A stretch of 64,000 bases of DNA from Marinobacter alexandrii (GTDB taxonomy: Bacteria > Pseudomonadota > Gammaproteobacteria > Pseudomonadales > Oleiphilaceae). Shown in pieces: positions 18,030 to 26,314 of this stretch. Both the position numbers and the translations under genes were made by a program. Under the pieces are notes generated by a model. The model saw only the letters and a program-made list of their open reading frames with translations, was not told where the DNA came from and did not search any database. The stretch's first letter is position 1, and every line of letters begins with the position of its first letter. Location: positions 248,001 to 312,000 of the forward strand of contig NZ_SWKM01000011.1 of assembly GCF_005871205.1 (NCBI RefSeq), given 5' to 3'.

Positions 18030-19283
18030 TTACCGGTCCGTCGTGATCCCCAGTTTGTCCAGCACCGTCTGCCCTGGGTATCCGTCGGCGACCAGGCCAG
18101 AGGCGGATTGGTATTTCCGGATGGCGGAGCGGGTTCCCGAGCCAATGATGCCGTCGGGCTTACCGCTGTCGAAGCCGCGCTGGTTCAACGAGCGCTGCAG
18201 GTCGAGAATGGCAGCCCGGGACAAGGCAGGCACGTCTTCCGGCGGCGGATTCTGCAAGCCACCGGCGCCAGCCACGCGGTCGGCCAGGTGGCCAACGGCA
18301 ATGGCGTAGAACTCAGAGCGGTTCCAGCCCATGATGACTTTGAAGTTGTGATAGGCCAGGAAGGCCGGCCCTTGGTGACCGGCCGGGACCACCAGCGATG
18401 CTTCGATAGGCTCATCGGCCAGGGCTTTGCCAAAGGCATCGGTGATGCCAAGTTGCCGCCACTTGCTCAGCGGCAGTCGACGGCCATCGGCCAGGGCGTA
18501 ATCAAACTTTTTGGGTAGCAGGACCTCCCGGCCCCAGCGATAGTCCGGGTTCCAGCCCATGGATTCGAGAAACTTGCCGGCCGACATCATCGCGTCCGGC
18601 AGGCTGTGCCACAGGTCCCGTTTGCCATCGCCATCGGCGTCGACGGCGTGCTTGAGAAAGACCGTGGGCATGAACTGCACGTGCCCCATGGCGCCGGCCC
18701 AGGAACCTTCCATCTGCTTGGCCGGAATATCGCCGTCATCAATGATGCGCAGGGCGGCGATCAGTTGTTCGGTAAAAAAGCTGCTGCGCCGTGGGTCGCA
18801 GGCTAGGGTGGTCAAGGCGCTGGGCACTGACATCTTGCCAAAGTAACTGCCGAAGTTGGTCTCAAGGCCCCAGAAGGCTACCAGGTAGGGCGCCGGTACG
18901 CCGGTTTCTGCGGTTACCCTGTCAAGGAGCTCGTTGTGCTGCTCCAACAACATCCGGCCTTTATCGATGCGGTCCTCGTTCACCCGCCTGCCAAGGTAGT
19001 CAGCGAAGGTGGTGGTGAACTCAGGCTGACGACGGTCCAGTTCAATGACCCGGTCCAGGTATTCAACGTCGGCCATGACGGAACGGGTGGTTTCCTGGCT
19101 CACGCCGGCCGCCATCGCCCGGTCCTGTAGTCGTGCCTTGCATTCGCCGAAGGTGTCCGTGGGCGCTGAGGTAGTTGTGTCCTGACCGAGGGCGGGCAAA
19201 GCCAGGGTGGTCAGCAGACCGGTGATCGACAGGCGGAATACGGTACTCCGTTGGGGCAGAATCCTTGCAAACGCGTTCAGCAC
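18030..19283 (-). CDS. Lytic murein transglycosylase, MltB family with PG-binding tail
   Basis: This enzyme cuts the glycan strands of peptidoglycan, forming 1,6-anhydro ends. A signal peptide (about residues 1-35, ending PALGQ) is followed by a MltB/SLT domain with the catalytic Glu in FWGLETNFG and the MGHVQFMP motif, then a peptidoglycan_binding_1 domain in the last 60 residues (LQRSLNQRGF to LDKLGI). That order fits SltB-type proteins. The GTG at 19283 has GAGG six bases upstream and is preferred to a GTG at 19298. No lipobox is seen, so it is probably soluble. Confidence 0.9.
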   Translation of the reverse strand: MLNAFARILPQRSTVFRLSITGLLTTLALPALGQDTTTSAPTDTFGECKARLQDRAMAAGVSQETTRSVMADVEYLDRVIELDRRQPEFTTTFADYLGRRVNEDRIDKGRMLLEQHNELLDRVTAETGVPAPYLVAFWGLETNFGSYFGKMSVPSALTTLACDPRRSSFFTEQLIAALRIIDDGDIPAKQMEGSWAGAMGHVQFMPTVFLKHAVDADGDGKRDLWHSLPDAMMSAGKFLESMGWNPDYRWGREVLLPKKFDYALADGRRLPLSKWRQLGITDAFGKALADEPIEASLVVPAGHQGPAFLAYHNFKVIMGWNRSEFYAIAVGHLADRVAGAGGLQNPPPEDVPALSRAAILDLQRSLNQRGFDSGKPDGIIGSGTRSAIRKYQSASGLVADGYPGQTVLDKLGITTDR

Positions 19284-19526
19284 ACAAAACCTCGGCACAA
19301 TTACGATGGTGTGAAATTCCCGGGGACCATGGTAGCGCGTTTTGGAACGACAGAAATACCGTCCAGGGCCCTTCCGAGTGACAATTGTTTAACGTCGGGG
19401 TTCCGTTCTTTGGATCACTCAGTGCCGTTTGTCGTCTTTTTTTGTTGCTGTGGGGTTTCCGTTGCTGTCCTTTGTTTTATAGTGGAGCGATAACAATGCG
19501 CCTGTGGATAACGTAAGGTCTGAATA

Positions 19527-20405
19527 ATGGCAACGCTGAAAGCGCTGGTGGTTGATGATGCCAGCTTCGTAAGGGATCTGGTCAAACGCACGGTGCGTCA
19601 GCGGTTCCCGGTCATTGACACCACCGATGCCCAGAATGGTCGACGTGCCCAGTCACTGATGTCCCGCACGGCTTTCGATCTGGTGCTCTGTGATTGGGAA
19701 ATGCCGGAGATGTCGGGGCTGGAGCTGTTGCAGTGGATGCGTCAGCAACCTCAGTACCAGAAAGTACCCTTCATCATGATCACCAGCCGGGGCGACAAGG
19801 ATCACGTCATCGAAGCGGTCAAGGAAGGGGTGTCTGAATATCTGGGCAAACCCTTCAGCCCGGAAGGCCTGAGCAAGAAGATCATCAAGGTGATGGGCAG
19901 CAAGTTGAAAAACGCCATGGACCGGGGTGGCAAATCCATGGAGAGCCCGGCCGATGCGTTCAAGGAATCGGCGACACTGTTGACCCAGAAGCGTGAACCG
20001 GCCCCGGAGCCCGCCGCCCAGCCATCGCCGGAGTCGCCATTGCTGGCGGGTAATACTGGCACAGCCAGTCGCGCCCCGGCCCGAGCCTCATTGACCCTGG
20101 CCTCGGTGCGATTCGCCGACAGTACCCTCAAGTCTGTGATCAAGGACATCAATCTCACCGAAGTAAGAGTGTTGGCAAAGCGTGACCAGGTGTTCCCGGG
20201 AATACTGGACCAGGCTGTCGTCGACATCGAGATCGCTGAGGGGCAGATGGCGCGCCTGAATGGCTATGTCCATCAGTTGCAGGCGGTCGATAAACGCCAG
20301 GATACCGACTTTGTCAGTGTCACCATCCGGTTTGTCGACGAAGACCCCAAGAAACTGGAAGACCTTTCCCGCTTTGTGGCCCGTTTTCGGGCCGGTTCCC
20401 GTTAG
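19527..20405 (+). CDS. Response regulator with PilZ-like C-terminal domain
   Basis: The 292-residue protein begins with a complete receiver domain (1-125): acidic pair Asp10-Asp11, phospho-acceptor Asp56 in LCDWEMP, and Lys108 in GKPFSP. A Pro/Ala-rich linker (about 140-190) leads to a C-terminal domain (190-292) with the strand order of a PilZ fold. The usual RXXXR and D/N-X-S-X-X-G c-di-GMP motifs are missing; the second reads DINLTEV. Output is therefore probably protein-protein contact. No kinase is adjacent in the same direction; phoR lies tail to tail four bases away. Confidence 0.85.
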   Translation: MATLKALVVDDASFVRDLVKRTVRQRFPVIDTTDAQNGRRAQSLMSRTAFDLVLCDWEMPEMSGLELLQWMRQQPQYQKVPFIMITSRGDKDHVIEAVKEGVSEYLGKPFSPEGLSKKIIKVMGSKLKNAMDRGGKSMESPADAFKESATLLTQKREPAPEPAAQPSPESPLLAGNTGTASRAPARASLTLASVRFADSTLKSVIKDINLTEVRVLAKRDQVFPGILDQAVVDIEIAEGQMARLNGYVHQLQAVDKRQDTDFVSVTIRFVDEDPKKLEDLSRFVARFRAGSR

Positions 20406-20408
20406 CCG

Positions 20409-21737
20409 TCAAGCGTCGGAACCGGTCTTCTCGGGTACCCGTTCAACCAGACGCTCCCGGGGGAAGTGGCAGATAAATTCGCTGCCGGAGCCAATACTAC
20501 TGCGAATATCCAGAGTGCCATCGTGGTTCAATAACACATGCTTGACGATGGCCAGGCCAAGGCCGGTGCCGCCGGTATCCTTGTGGCGGCTGGGATCGGC
20601 CCGGTAGAAACGTTCTGTCAGCCGGGGTATGTGGATTGGGTCAATTCCGATGCCGGTATCTTTGACCGACAAATGAGCACCATCACGGTCGGTGAACCAA
20701 CTGACCGTGATCTGGCCCTGGGGCGGGGTGTATTTCACCGCGTTGAAGACCAGGTTGGAGAATGCACTGCGCAACTGGCTCTCGTCCCCCCGTAACAGAC
20801 GCCGGTCAGAAACCTGAACCGAAAGCTGGTGCTGCTTGTCGCCACTTAGGGCCTGGGCGTCCCGGCAAATCTGCTCCAGTAGCTCCTCAACGTCGGTCAG
20901 GCTGTCGTGGACGGTCTGCTCCCCGGTTTCAATCTTGGACAACAGGATCAGATCGGTAATCAGCGCTTCCATTCGGGACGACTGGGCCGACATGGTGTTG
21001 ATTGCCCGGCGCCATTTCGGCGGCAAGTCTTCAGCGTTGTCCACCAGGGTTTCCAGGTAGCCGCTGATCACCGTGAGTGGCGTGCGCATCTCGTGAGAGA
21101 CATTGCCGACGAAGTCGCGACGCATCTGCTCAAGCTGGTACAGACGGGTCACGTCCTTGGCAACAATCAGCCGGTCGTCGTCACCAAACAGGCTGATCTG
21201 AATCTGCAGGTGGATGTGAGGTTTGGCGGGCGAATGAATTTCCAAGGGCTCGCGGTAATTGCGGGAGTCGAAATAGCTCTTGAACGCCGGCGTGCGAATC
21301 AGGTTGTGAATGAGCTGGCCGTGGTCGGTGGTGCGGCGAAAGCCCAGCAGGTATTCCGCGGAGCCGTTCCACCATTCCATGGCACCCCTATGGTCGGTCA
21401 TCACCACACCGTCGCGCATGGCGTTGGTGGATTCCTGAACACGGTTGATCTGGGCCCGAAGCCGGTCCTGGGTGGTCAGGTGAGTCTGATGCAGTTTGTG
21501 CAGGTAGTCGAAAATGTCGCCCCACAAGCCCACGCTCTGAGGCGCCTGCTCAGACGCATTGGGGTTCCCGAGCCATTTGTACAGGCGCCCGATTTGCTTC
21601 AGTGTCCACCAGAGGTAAACCGCCACGGCAAAGGTAAACCCGTAAACGGGAGAGCCGAAGTACAGGCCGATCAGCGTTGCGCCGATGATCCCGCTAATTA
21701 TCAAACGGACATGCCGTGACCAGTTGTGCTGCATCAA
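20409..21737 (-). CDS. phoR: Phosphate-regulon sensor histidine kinase PhoR
   Basis: PhoR senses phosphate limitation through the Pst system and phosphorylates PhoB. The 442-residue protein has two N-terminal membrane segments (about 10-45), a PAS domain (100-195), a HisKA domain with His215 in GNVSHEMRTPLTV, and an HATPase domain with the N, G1 (DTGIG) and G2 (GGTGLGLAIV) boxes. Length matches E. coli PhoR (431). It follows phoB by 41 bases in the same operon. PhoU and pst genes are not adjacent. Confidence 0.95.
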   Translation of the reverse strand: MMQHNWSRHVRLIISGIIGATLIGLYFGSPVYGFTFAVAVYLWWTLKQIGRLYKWLGNPNASEQAPQSVGLWGDIFDYLHKLHQTHLTTQDRLRAQINRVQESTNAMRDGVVMTDHRGAMEWWNGSAEYLLGFRRTTDHGQLIHNLIRTPAFKSYFDSRNYREPLEIHSPAKPHIHLQIQISLFGDDDRLIVAKDVTRLYQLEQMRRDFVGNVSHEMRTPLTVISGYLETLVDNAEDLPPKWRRAINTMSAQSSRMEALITDLILLSKIETGEQTVHDSLTDVEELLEQICRDAQALSGDKQHQLSVQVSDRRLLRGDESQLRSAFSNLVFNAVKYTPPQGQITVSWFTDRDGAHLSVKDTGIGIDPIHIPRLTERFYRADPSRHKDTGGTGLGLAIVKHVLLNHDGTLDIRSSIGSGSEFICHFPRERLVERVPEKTGSDA

Positions 21738-21778
21738 ACGCTGCCTTGTCTAATGAACGGAGCTGATGCCCGGGCCGG

Positions 21779-22471
21779 CTAGGCGGCCCTGGTTGAGAAC
21801 CGGTACCCCGTTCCCCTCACCGTCTGGATCAGGTGATCATACCCGTCTCCCAGTGCCTTGCGCAGCCGGCGAATGTGGACATCAACGGTCCGCTCTTCTA
21901 CGTAAACATTGCCTCCCCAGACCTGGTCCAGGAGTTGGGAGCGAGTATAAACCCGTTCCTGGTGCGTCATGAAGAACTGAAGCAACCGATATTCGGTCGG
22001 CCCCATTGTCAGTTCGCCCTTACCGGTGGTCACCCGGTGCCCGATCGGGTCCAGGGTGAGACCATCCACTTCGATGGGTGTGTCGACGCCCGGTGGTGTT
22101 GTCCGGCGGAGTACCGCCTTCAGGCGTGCTACCAGCTCACGGGGGCTGAACGGTTTGGTGATGTAGTCATCTGCGCCCACTTCCAGACCCTGGATCTTGT
22201 TGTCTTCTTCCACCTTGGCGGTGAGCATAATGATTGGGATGTCTGCGGTCGCCTCTTCTTTTTTGAGGCGTCGCGCCAGTTCAACGCCGCTGGTGCCGGG
22301 TAGCATCCAGTCTAGCAGGATCAGATCGGGCAGTTTGTCGACGATCAGGGCGTGGGCTTCCCGGGCATCCTTTGCCTCTATGTAGTCGTAATCCGCCATT
22401 TCGAGAGCCACCGCGATCATTTCCCGGATGGGCGCTTCGTCATCGACGATCAGGACAGTTTTTCCAGACAT
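21779..22471 (-). CDS. phoB: Phosphate-regulon response regulator PhoB
   Basis: A 230-residue OmpR-family regulator that binds Pho boxes when phosphorylated. The receiver has Asp54 (LLDWMLPG) and Lys in TKPFSPREL; the winged-helix DNA-binding domain (130-228) carries the recognition region [16 protein letters not shown]. It is followed by phoR. A Pho box lies upstream (22527-22544), so the operon probably activates itself. Confidence 0.96.
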   Translation of the reverse strand: MSGKTVLIVDDEAPIREMIAVALEMADYDYIEAKDAREAHALIVDKLPDLILLDWMLPGTSGVELARRLKKEEATADIPIIMLTAKVEEDNKIQGLEVGADDYITKPFSPRELVARLKAVLRRTTPPGVDTPIEVDGLTLDPIGHRVTTGKGELTMGPTEYRLLQFFMTHQERVYTRSQLLDQVWGGNVYVEERTVDVHIRRLRKALGDGYDHLIQTVRGTGYRFSTRAA

Positions 22472-22526
22472 AAGCTAAACCTGTGTCAGACCTTGTTGTA
22501 TTGCTGCCTCATTACACAGCGACAAT

Positions 22527-22544
22527 ATGACAAGTATATGACAG
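22527..22544 (-). promoter_or_regulatory. Pho box upstream of phoB
   Basis: On the minus strand the sequence reads CTGTCATATACTTGTCAT, two PhoB half-sites (CTGTCAT and TTGTCAT) in direct repeat with an 11-base period, as in the consensus. It sits 56 to 73 bases before the phoB start, between ubiA and phoB. Confidence 0.85.
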
Positions 22545-22546
22545 CG

Positions 22547-23434
22547 TCAGGCGATCATCAGGTCAAGCACCAGTCCGGTAAACACCGAAAATCCGGCCCA
22601 GTTGTTGTTCAGGAAAGCTTTAAAACAGCCATCTCGGGATCGCTCACGGGCCAAAAACTGCTGGTAGATGAACAGGCAGGCCATGCCGACCAGACCCAGG
22701 TAGTAGAGGCTGCCAAGCTCTGCGTGGCTGCCGACAATCATCAGGATCAGCACCACCATGGTTTGCAGGATGGCAATGATGACCCGGTCGGCTTCACCAA
22801 ACAGGATGGCGGTGGACTTGATGCCCACCTTCAGGTCGTCGTCGCGGTCGACCATGGCGTAGAAGGTGTCGTAAGCCACGGTCCAGAGCACATTAGCGGT
22901 AAAGAGCAACCAGGTAATCTGGCTGACTCCGTCTGCCTCGGCCGCCCATGCCATCGGAATGGCCCATGAAAACGCTGCCCCCAGAAACAGCTGGGGTAAG
23001 TAAGTGTAGCGCTTCATGAACGGATAGATAAACGCCAGCAACGCCCCGCCGAAGGAGAGGTACATCGTCAGGGTGTTGGTGAACAGCACTACCATTAGAA
23101 ACGAGACCAGGCAAAGGCCGGCAAACAGAGCCACTGCCTCCCAGGCTTTGATGCGCCCCGCGGTAAGTGGCCGGTCTTGGGTGCGTTTGACGTGGCGGTC
23201 CCAGTCCCGGTCGGCGAAATCGTTAATGGCGCAACCGGCGGCCCTCATGAAAAACACACCCAGGGTAAACACGATCAAATTCCCAATGGCCGGGCTGCCA
23301 TCTCCCGCCAGCCACAGGGCCCAGTAGGTCGGCCACAGCAGGAGAAGGCTGCCGATGGGGCGGTCTATCCGCAGCAACCGGGCGTAGTCGGCAAGCCGGT
23401 TCTGGAGATGATCGGGCATGGCGTCGAGAAGCAT
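22547..23434 (-). CDS. ubiA: 4-hydroxybenzoate polyprenyltransferase
   Basis: UbiA attaches the polyprenyl tail to 4-hydroxybenzoate in ubiquinone synthesis. The 295-residue protein has eight or nine membrane helices and the two Asp-rich prenyl-diphosphate motifs, NDFADRDWD and YAMVDRDDDLKVG. Length matches E. coli UbiA (290). The order ubiC-ubiA-phoB-phoR is the same as in Pseudomonas aeruginosa. ATG at 23434 or 23419 are both possible; neither has a clear ribosome site. Confidence 0.95.
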   Translation of the reverse strand: MLLDAMPDHLQNRLADYARLLRIDRPIGSLLLLWPTYWALWLAGDGSPAIGNLIVFTLGVFFMRAAGCAINDFADRDWDRHVKRTQDRPLTAGRIKAWEAVALFAGLCLVSFLMVVLFTNTLTMYLSFGGALLAFIYPFMKRYTYLPQLFLGAAFSWAIPMAWAAEADGVSQITWLLFTANVLWTVAYDTFYAMVDRDDDLKVGIKSTAILFGEADRVIIAILQTMVVLILMIVGSHAELGSLYYLGLVGMACLFIYQQFLARERSRDGCFKAFLNNNWAGFSVFTGLVLDLMIA

Positions 23435-23516
23435 AGGCTTGATCCGTGTGCAGATGCAGGTGAGCGGGTGATGCCCGGATTATAGCCAGTGGCGGGCGGC
23501 GGATGAAAGGCGGCGG

Positions 23517-24098
23517 TTAGTCGAACAGGTCGGGGAGCAGGTATTCACCCACCAGCAGGCATTGCTGGCGGTGGCAGAACATAGAGCGCCGGGCCATGGC
23601 CGGCTGGCCACTGACGACCCGGTTGCATAGGCCAGTTTCCAGCGGGCCACGCTGCCAGTCCGGGCTGCTGAACAGGTAGGCGCCCAGGGGGCGGTTGCCA
23701 AGGTGGCGCAGCCGCCGTCCCCGGCCTTCCAGGCAGGCCAGTGGGATGATGGTTCGGGCCAGAACCCAGGGCTGGTCGTCGCCACAGAGCCGGACTTCGC
23801 GAATCCAGGCTCGCTGTCGGGCCGGCAGGCCCAGGTGCTGCGCCTCTTCCCGGGTGGGGACCGCAAAGCCCTCGTGTTGCACCTCAACGTGGAAGGTCTC
23901 GGTGCACTGGCGCTGCAGGGCCCGGGTAAACGAGCCCTCCACCTGCAACCAATACCTGGCCGGGCCGTGCACCTGGGGATTACGAAGCCCGGCCGCGGCC
24001 AGGGAACGGTACCAATCCGTCGGCGGAATGGTCAGGCGACCCTGATCAGAGTGACCGGAGGTTGGGTGGGCGCCGGTGTCAAAGTCCTTTGACGGCAT
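23517..24098 (-). CDS. ubiC: Chorismate lyase UbiC
   Basis: UbiC splits chorismate into 4-hydroxybenzoate and pyruvate, the first committed step of ubiquinone synthesis. The 193-residue protein carries the conserved REVRLCGDDQPWVLARTI stretch, whose Arg and the later Glu (VGEYLLPDLF) bind product. Length is slightly above E. coli (165) because of an N-terminal extension. The ATG at 24098 is chosen; it overlaps the end of hpt by 20 bases. ubiA follows 82 bases downstream. Confidence 0.9.
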   Translation of the reverse strand: MPSKDFDTGAHPTSGHSDQGRLTIPPTDWYRSLAAAGLRNPQVHGPARYWLQVEGSFTRALQRQCTETFHVEVQHEGFAVPTREEAQHLGLPARQRAWIREVRLCGDDQPWVLARTIIPLACLEGRGRRLRHLGNRPLGAYLFSSPDWQRGPLETGLCNRVVSGQPAMARRSMFCHRQQCLLVGEYLLPDLFD

Positions 24099-24636
24099 AA
24101 ATTCCAGGCGCGTTGCGCCAGTAGCCCTTGTAGTCCATGCCAAAACCGAACAGGAAGCGATCCTCTACTTCCAGGCCAGTGAAATCCGCCTTCAGCCCAG
24201 GCTGGGCCTTGCGATCGTGTTGCTTGTCGACCAGAACCGCGGTCAGAACTTCCTTGGCGCCGTGAGCCCGACAGTAATTGGCTATGGCGCAAAGCGTCGT
24301 ACCTTCATCAAGAATATCGTCAACGATGACAATGGTGCGGTCCTGCATGTCCGCTTCCGGACGAAGTTTCCATTCGAGAATGCCACCGGTGGTTTCCTGA
24401 CGGTAACGGGTGGCGTGCAGGTATTCGGCCTGCACCGGAAATTTCAGCTGGGTCAGCAGTTGGCCGGTCAGGATGAGGCCACCGTTCATGACACAGAAAA
24501 GCAGTGGATTGCTATCTTTCAGGCGGTCAGTAAGTGCGACAGCCAGGTTGCCAATGGCGGCGTGCACCTGCTGTTCGGCGACCAGGCAGTCGGCTTCTGC
24601 CATTACCTGATTCATTTCGGCGACGGTATCGGTCAT
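24079..24636 (-). CDS. hpt: Hypoxanthine-guanine phosphoribosyltransferase
   Basis: Hpt salvages hypoxanthine and guanine with PRPP to give IMP and GMP. The 185-residue protein has the PRPP-binding motif VIVDDILDEGTT (103-114), CVMNGGLILTGQL (48-60) for the pyrophosphate loop, and the late aromatic/Asp stretch FGFGMDYKGYWRN that stacks on the base. Length fits the hypoxanthine-guanine group. It is first in a run with ubiC, ubiA, phoB and phoR; the 282-base gap before it separates it from the divergent rubredoxin gene. Confidence 0.93.
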   Translation of the reverse strand: MTDTVAEMNQVMAEADCLVAEQQVHAAIGNLAVALTDRLKDSNPLLFCVMNGGLILTGQLLTQLKFPVQAEYLHATRYRQETTGGILEWKLRPEADMQDRTIVIVDDILDEGTTLCAIANYCRAHGAKEVLTAVLVDKQHDRKAQPGLKADFTGLEVEDRFLFGFGMDYKGYWRNAPGIYAVKGL

Positions 24637-24868
24637 AACGGTCGGTCCTGTCGTAAAACGGGCGATTATACCGGAGAGGGGCGCTCGAAGGGAGAGGGAG
24701 TATTGGGCCCTATGTCTGTATTTATGGCTATTGGCAGAAAACCCCGGAAGTGTCCGTCGACGCTGGCATTGGTCAATTCCGGGGTGATGGGTATGATGGC
24801 TGCCTGACCAAAACGGTTGGCCGTGCGATGACGCTGGCCACTGTAAACCAAATTAAACAGTTGCGCGC

Positions 24869-24887
24869 ATAATTGTCGGACAATTAT
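24869..24887. promoter_or_regulatory. 19-base perfect palindrome upstream of the rubredoxin gene
   Basis: ATAATTGTCGGACAATTAT is symmetric around one central G. It lies 32 bases before the rubA start, where it would overlap the promoter. The shape resembles operators of GntR/FadR-type repressors. The rest of the 282-base hpt-rubA gap shows no gene. Confidence 0.5.
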
Positions 24888-24918
24888 TATCGCGTTCTGA
24901 TCAACCGGGAGAGTAGTA

Positions 24919-25086
24919 ATGAAGAAGTGGCAGTGTGTGGTGTGTGGCCTGATTTACGACGAAGCCGAGGGCTGGCCGGAAGATGGCATCGTGCCCGGCA
25001 CCAAATGGGAAGATGTGCCAGAGGACTGGGTTTGCCCGGACTGTGGCGTGGGTAAAGAAGATTTTGAAATGATTGAGATTGGCTGA
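24919..25086 (+). CDS. rubA: Rubredoxin
   Basis: A 55-residue one-iron electron carrier. The iron is held by Cys6/Cys9 (CVVCG) and Cys39/Cys42 (CPDCG), in the spacing of rubredoxins; the sequence is of the type that serves alkane hydroxylases. GGGAGAG lies upstream of the ATG. The reductase gene follows 18 bases later, so the pair can pass electrons from NAD(P)H to AlkB-type monooxygenases, though no alkB is in this window. A palindrome near the promoter suggests control. Confidence 0.96.
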   Translation: MKKWQCVVCGLIYDEAEGWPEDGIVPGTKWEDVPEDWVCPDCGVGKEDFEMIEIG

Positions 25087-25104
25087 TCCCCTCGGAGCAC
25101 GGAT

Positions 25105-26259
25105 ATGACTGAACAGGCCCCCATCGTTATCGTCGGTACCGGGTTGGCCGGCTATTCGCTGGCGCGGGAAATGCGCAAGCTGGATAAGGAACAACCCATT
25201 ATCATGGTGACCGCCGATGATGGCGTCAGCTACTCCAAGCCCATGCTGTCTACGGGCTTTACCAAGGGTAAGGACGCCAATGGTCTGGCCCAGGCCTCCA
25301 CCGATACCATGGCGGAACAGCTGAACATCGAGCTGCGTACATTCGCCACCGTTACCGGGATCGATACCGAGGCTAAGGCGCTATTGCTGGGCGAAGAACG
25401 GCTTGAATACAGCAAGCTGGTGCTGGCCTGGGGGGCTGACGTGATACGGCTGTCAATCGACGGCGATGGCTTTGAGCATGTGTTCTCAATCAACGACCTG
25501 CTGGACTACCGGGCCTTTCGCAAGGCGCTGGCCGGCGGCAAGCGGGTCGCGATCATGGGCGCGGGTCTGATTGGCTGCGAATTTGCCAATGATCTGCGCA
25601 ATGGTGGCTACGAGGTTGATGTGATTGCGCCCTCGGATGTGGTCATGCCTGGTCTGCTGCCGGAGCCTGCCGCCGCCGCAGTACAGCACGAGCTGGAAAA
25701 TTTGGGCGCACGCTTCCATCTGGAAACCGTGGTCGAGCGCATCGATCGTGCCGAACAGGGCGTCACACTCACGCTGGCTAACGGTGAGTATGTGCATGCG
25801 GACCTGGTGATTTCCGCGGTTGGTCTGCGTCCGCGCACTGAACTGGCTCGCGCCGCCGGCATTGAGACCGGGCGTGGCATAACGGTCAATCGCGCGTTGG
25901 AAACCTCGGCTCAGGATGTCTACGCCCTGGGCGATTGCGCCGAAGTGGACGGCCATGTGCTGTTGTACGTGCTGCCCCTGATGGCCTGTGCCAGGGCGCT
26001 GGCGAAGACCCTCATCGGCGAGCGCACAGAAGTGAAGTACGGCACCATGCCGGTGATGATCAAGACGCCCTGCTGCCCCACGGCGGTGTGTCCGCCGGCA
26101 CCGGAAGCCGACGGCGAATGGCATGTCGAAGCCGAGGGCTCGGATGTCAAGGCGCTGTTCCGCAGTCCCGAAGGTGAAGTACTTGGATTTGCCGTGACCG
26201 GGCGCTTTGCCATGGAGAAGCAGGCTCTGTCCAAGGAAGTGCCGCCCCTTCACCAGTGA
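25105..26259 (+). CDS. rubB: Rubredoxin-NAD(+) reductase
   Basis: A 384-residue FAD enzyme that reduces rubredoxin with NADH. FAD-binding VGTGLAGYSLARE (about 9-21), NAD-binding GAGLIGCEFAND (about 153-164) and the second FAD motif with VYALGDCAE (near 272) are all present, followed by the small C-terminal rubredoxin-binding domain. Length agrees with Pseudomonas RubB (384). CGGAG lies upstream of the ATG. It forms an operon with rubA; the same pairing is seen in Pseudomonas. Confidence 0.94.
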   Translation: MTEQAPIVIVGTGLAGYSLAREMRKLDKEQPIIMVTADDGVSYSKPMLSTGFTKGKDANGLAQASTDTMAEQLNIELRTFATVTGIDTEAKALLLGEERLEYSKLVLAWGADVIRLSIDGDGFEHVFSINDLLDYRAFRKALAGGKRVAIMGAGLIGCEFANDLRNGGYEVDVIAPSDVVMPGLLPEPAAAAVQHELENLGARFHLETVVERIDRAEQGVTLTLANGEYVHADLVISAVGLRPRTELARAAGIETGRGITVNRALETSAQDVYALGDCAEVDGHVLLYVLPLMACARALAKTLIGERTEVKYGTMPVMIKTPCCPTAVCPPAPEADGEWHVEAEGSDVKALFRSPEGEVLGFAVTGRFAMEKQALSKEVPPLHQ

Positions 26260-26314
26260 TCCCACGGTGAGCTCGACATCGACTTCATAGGCTTATTAAT
26301 TGACAGGAGCAGGC

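Noticed and set aside
19503-19511. Replication origin suggested by a perfect DnaA box TGTGGATAA
   Set aside because: Only one intergenic box is present, with no cluster, AT-rich unwinding region or dnaA/dnaN/gyrB genes nearby.
24666-24851. Open frame of 61 codons in the hpt-rubA gap
   Set aside because: No ribosome site or family features; it lies in promoter DNA between divergent genes.
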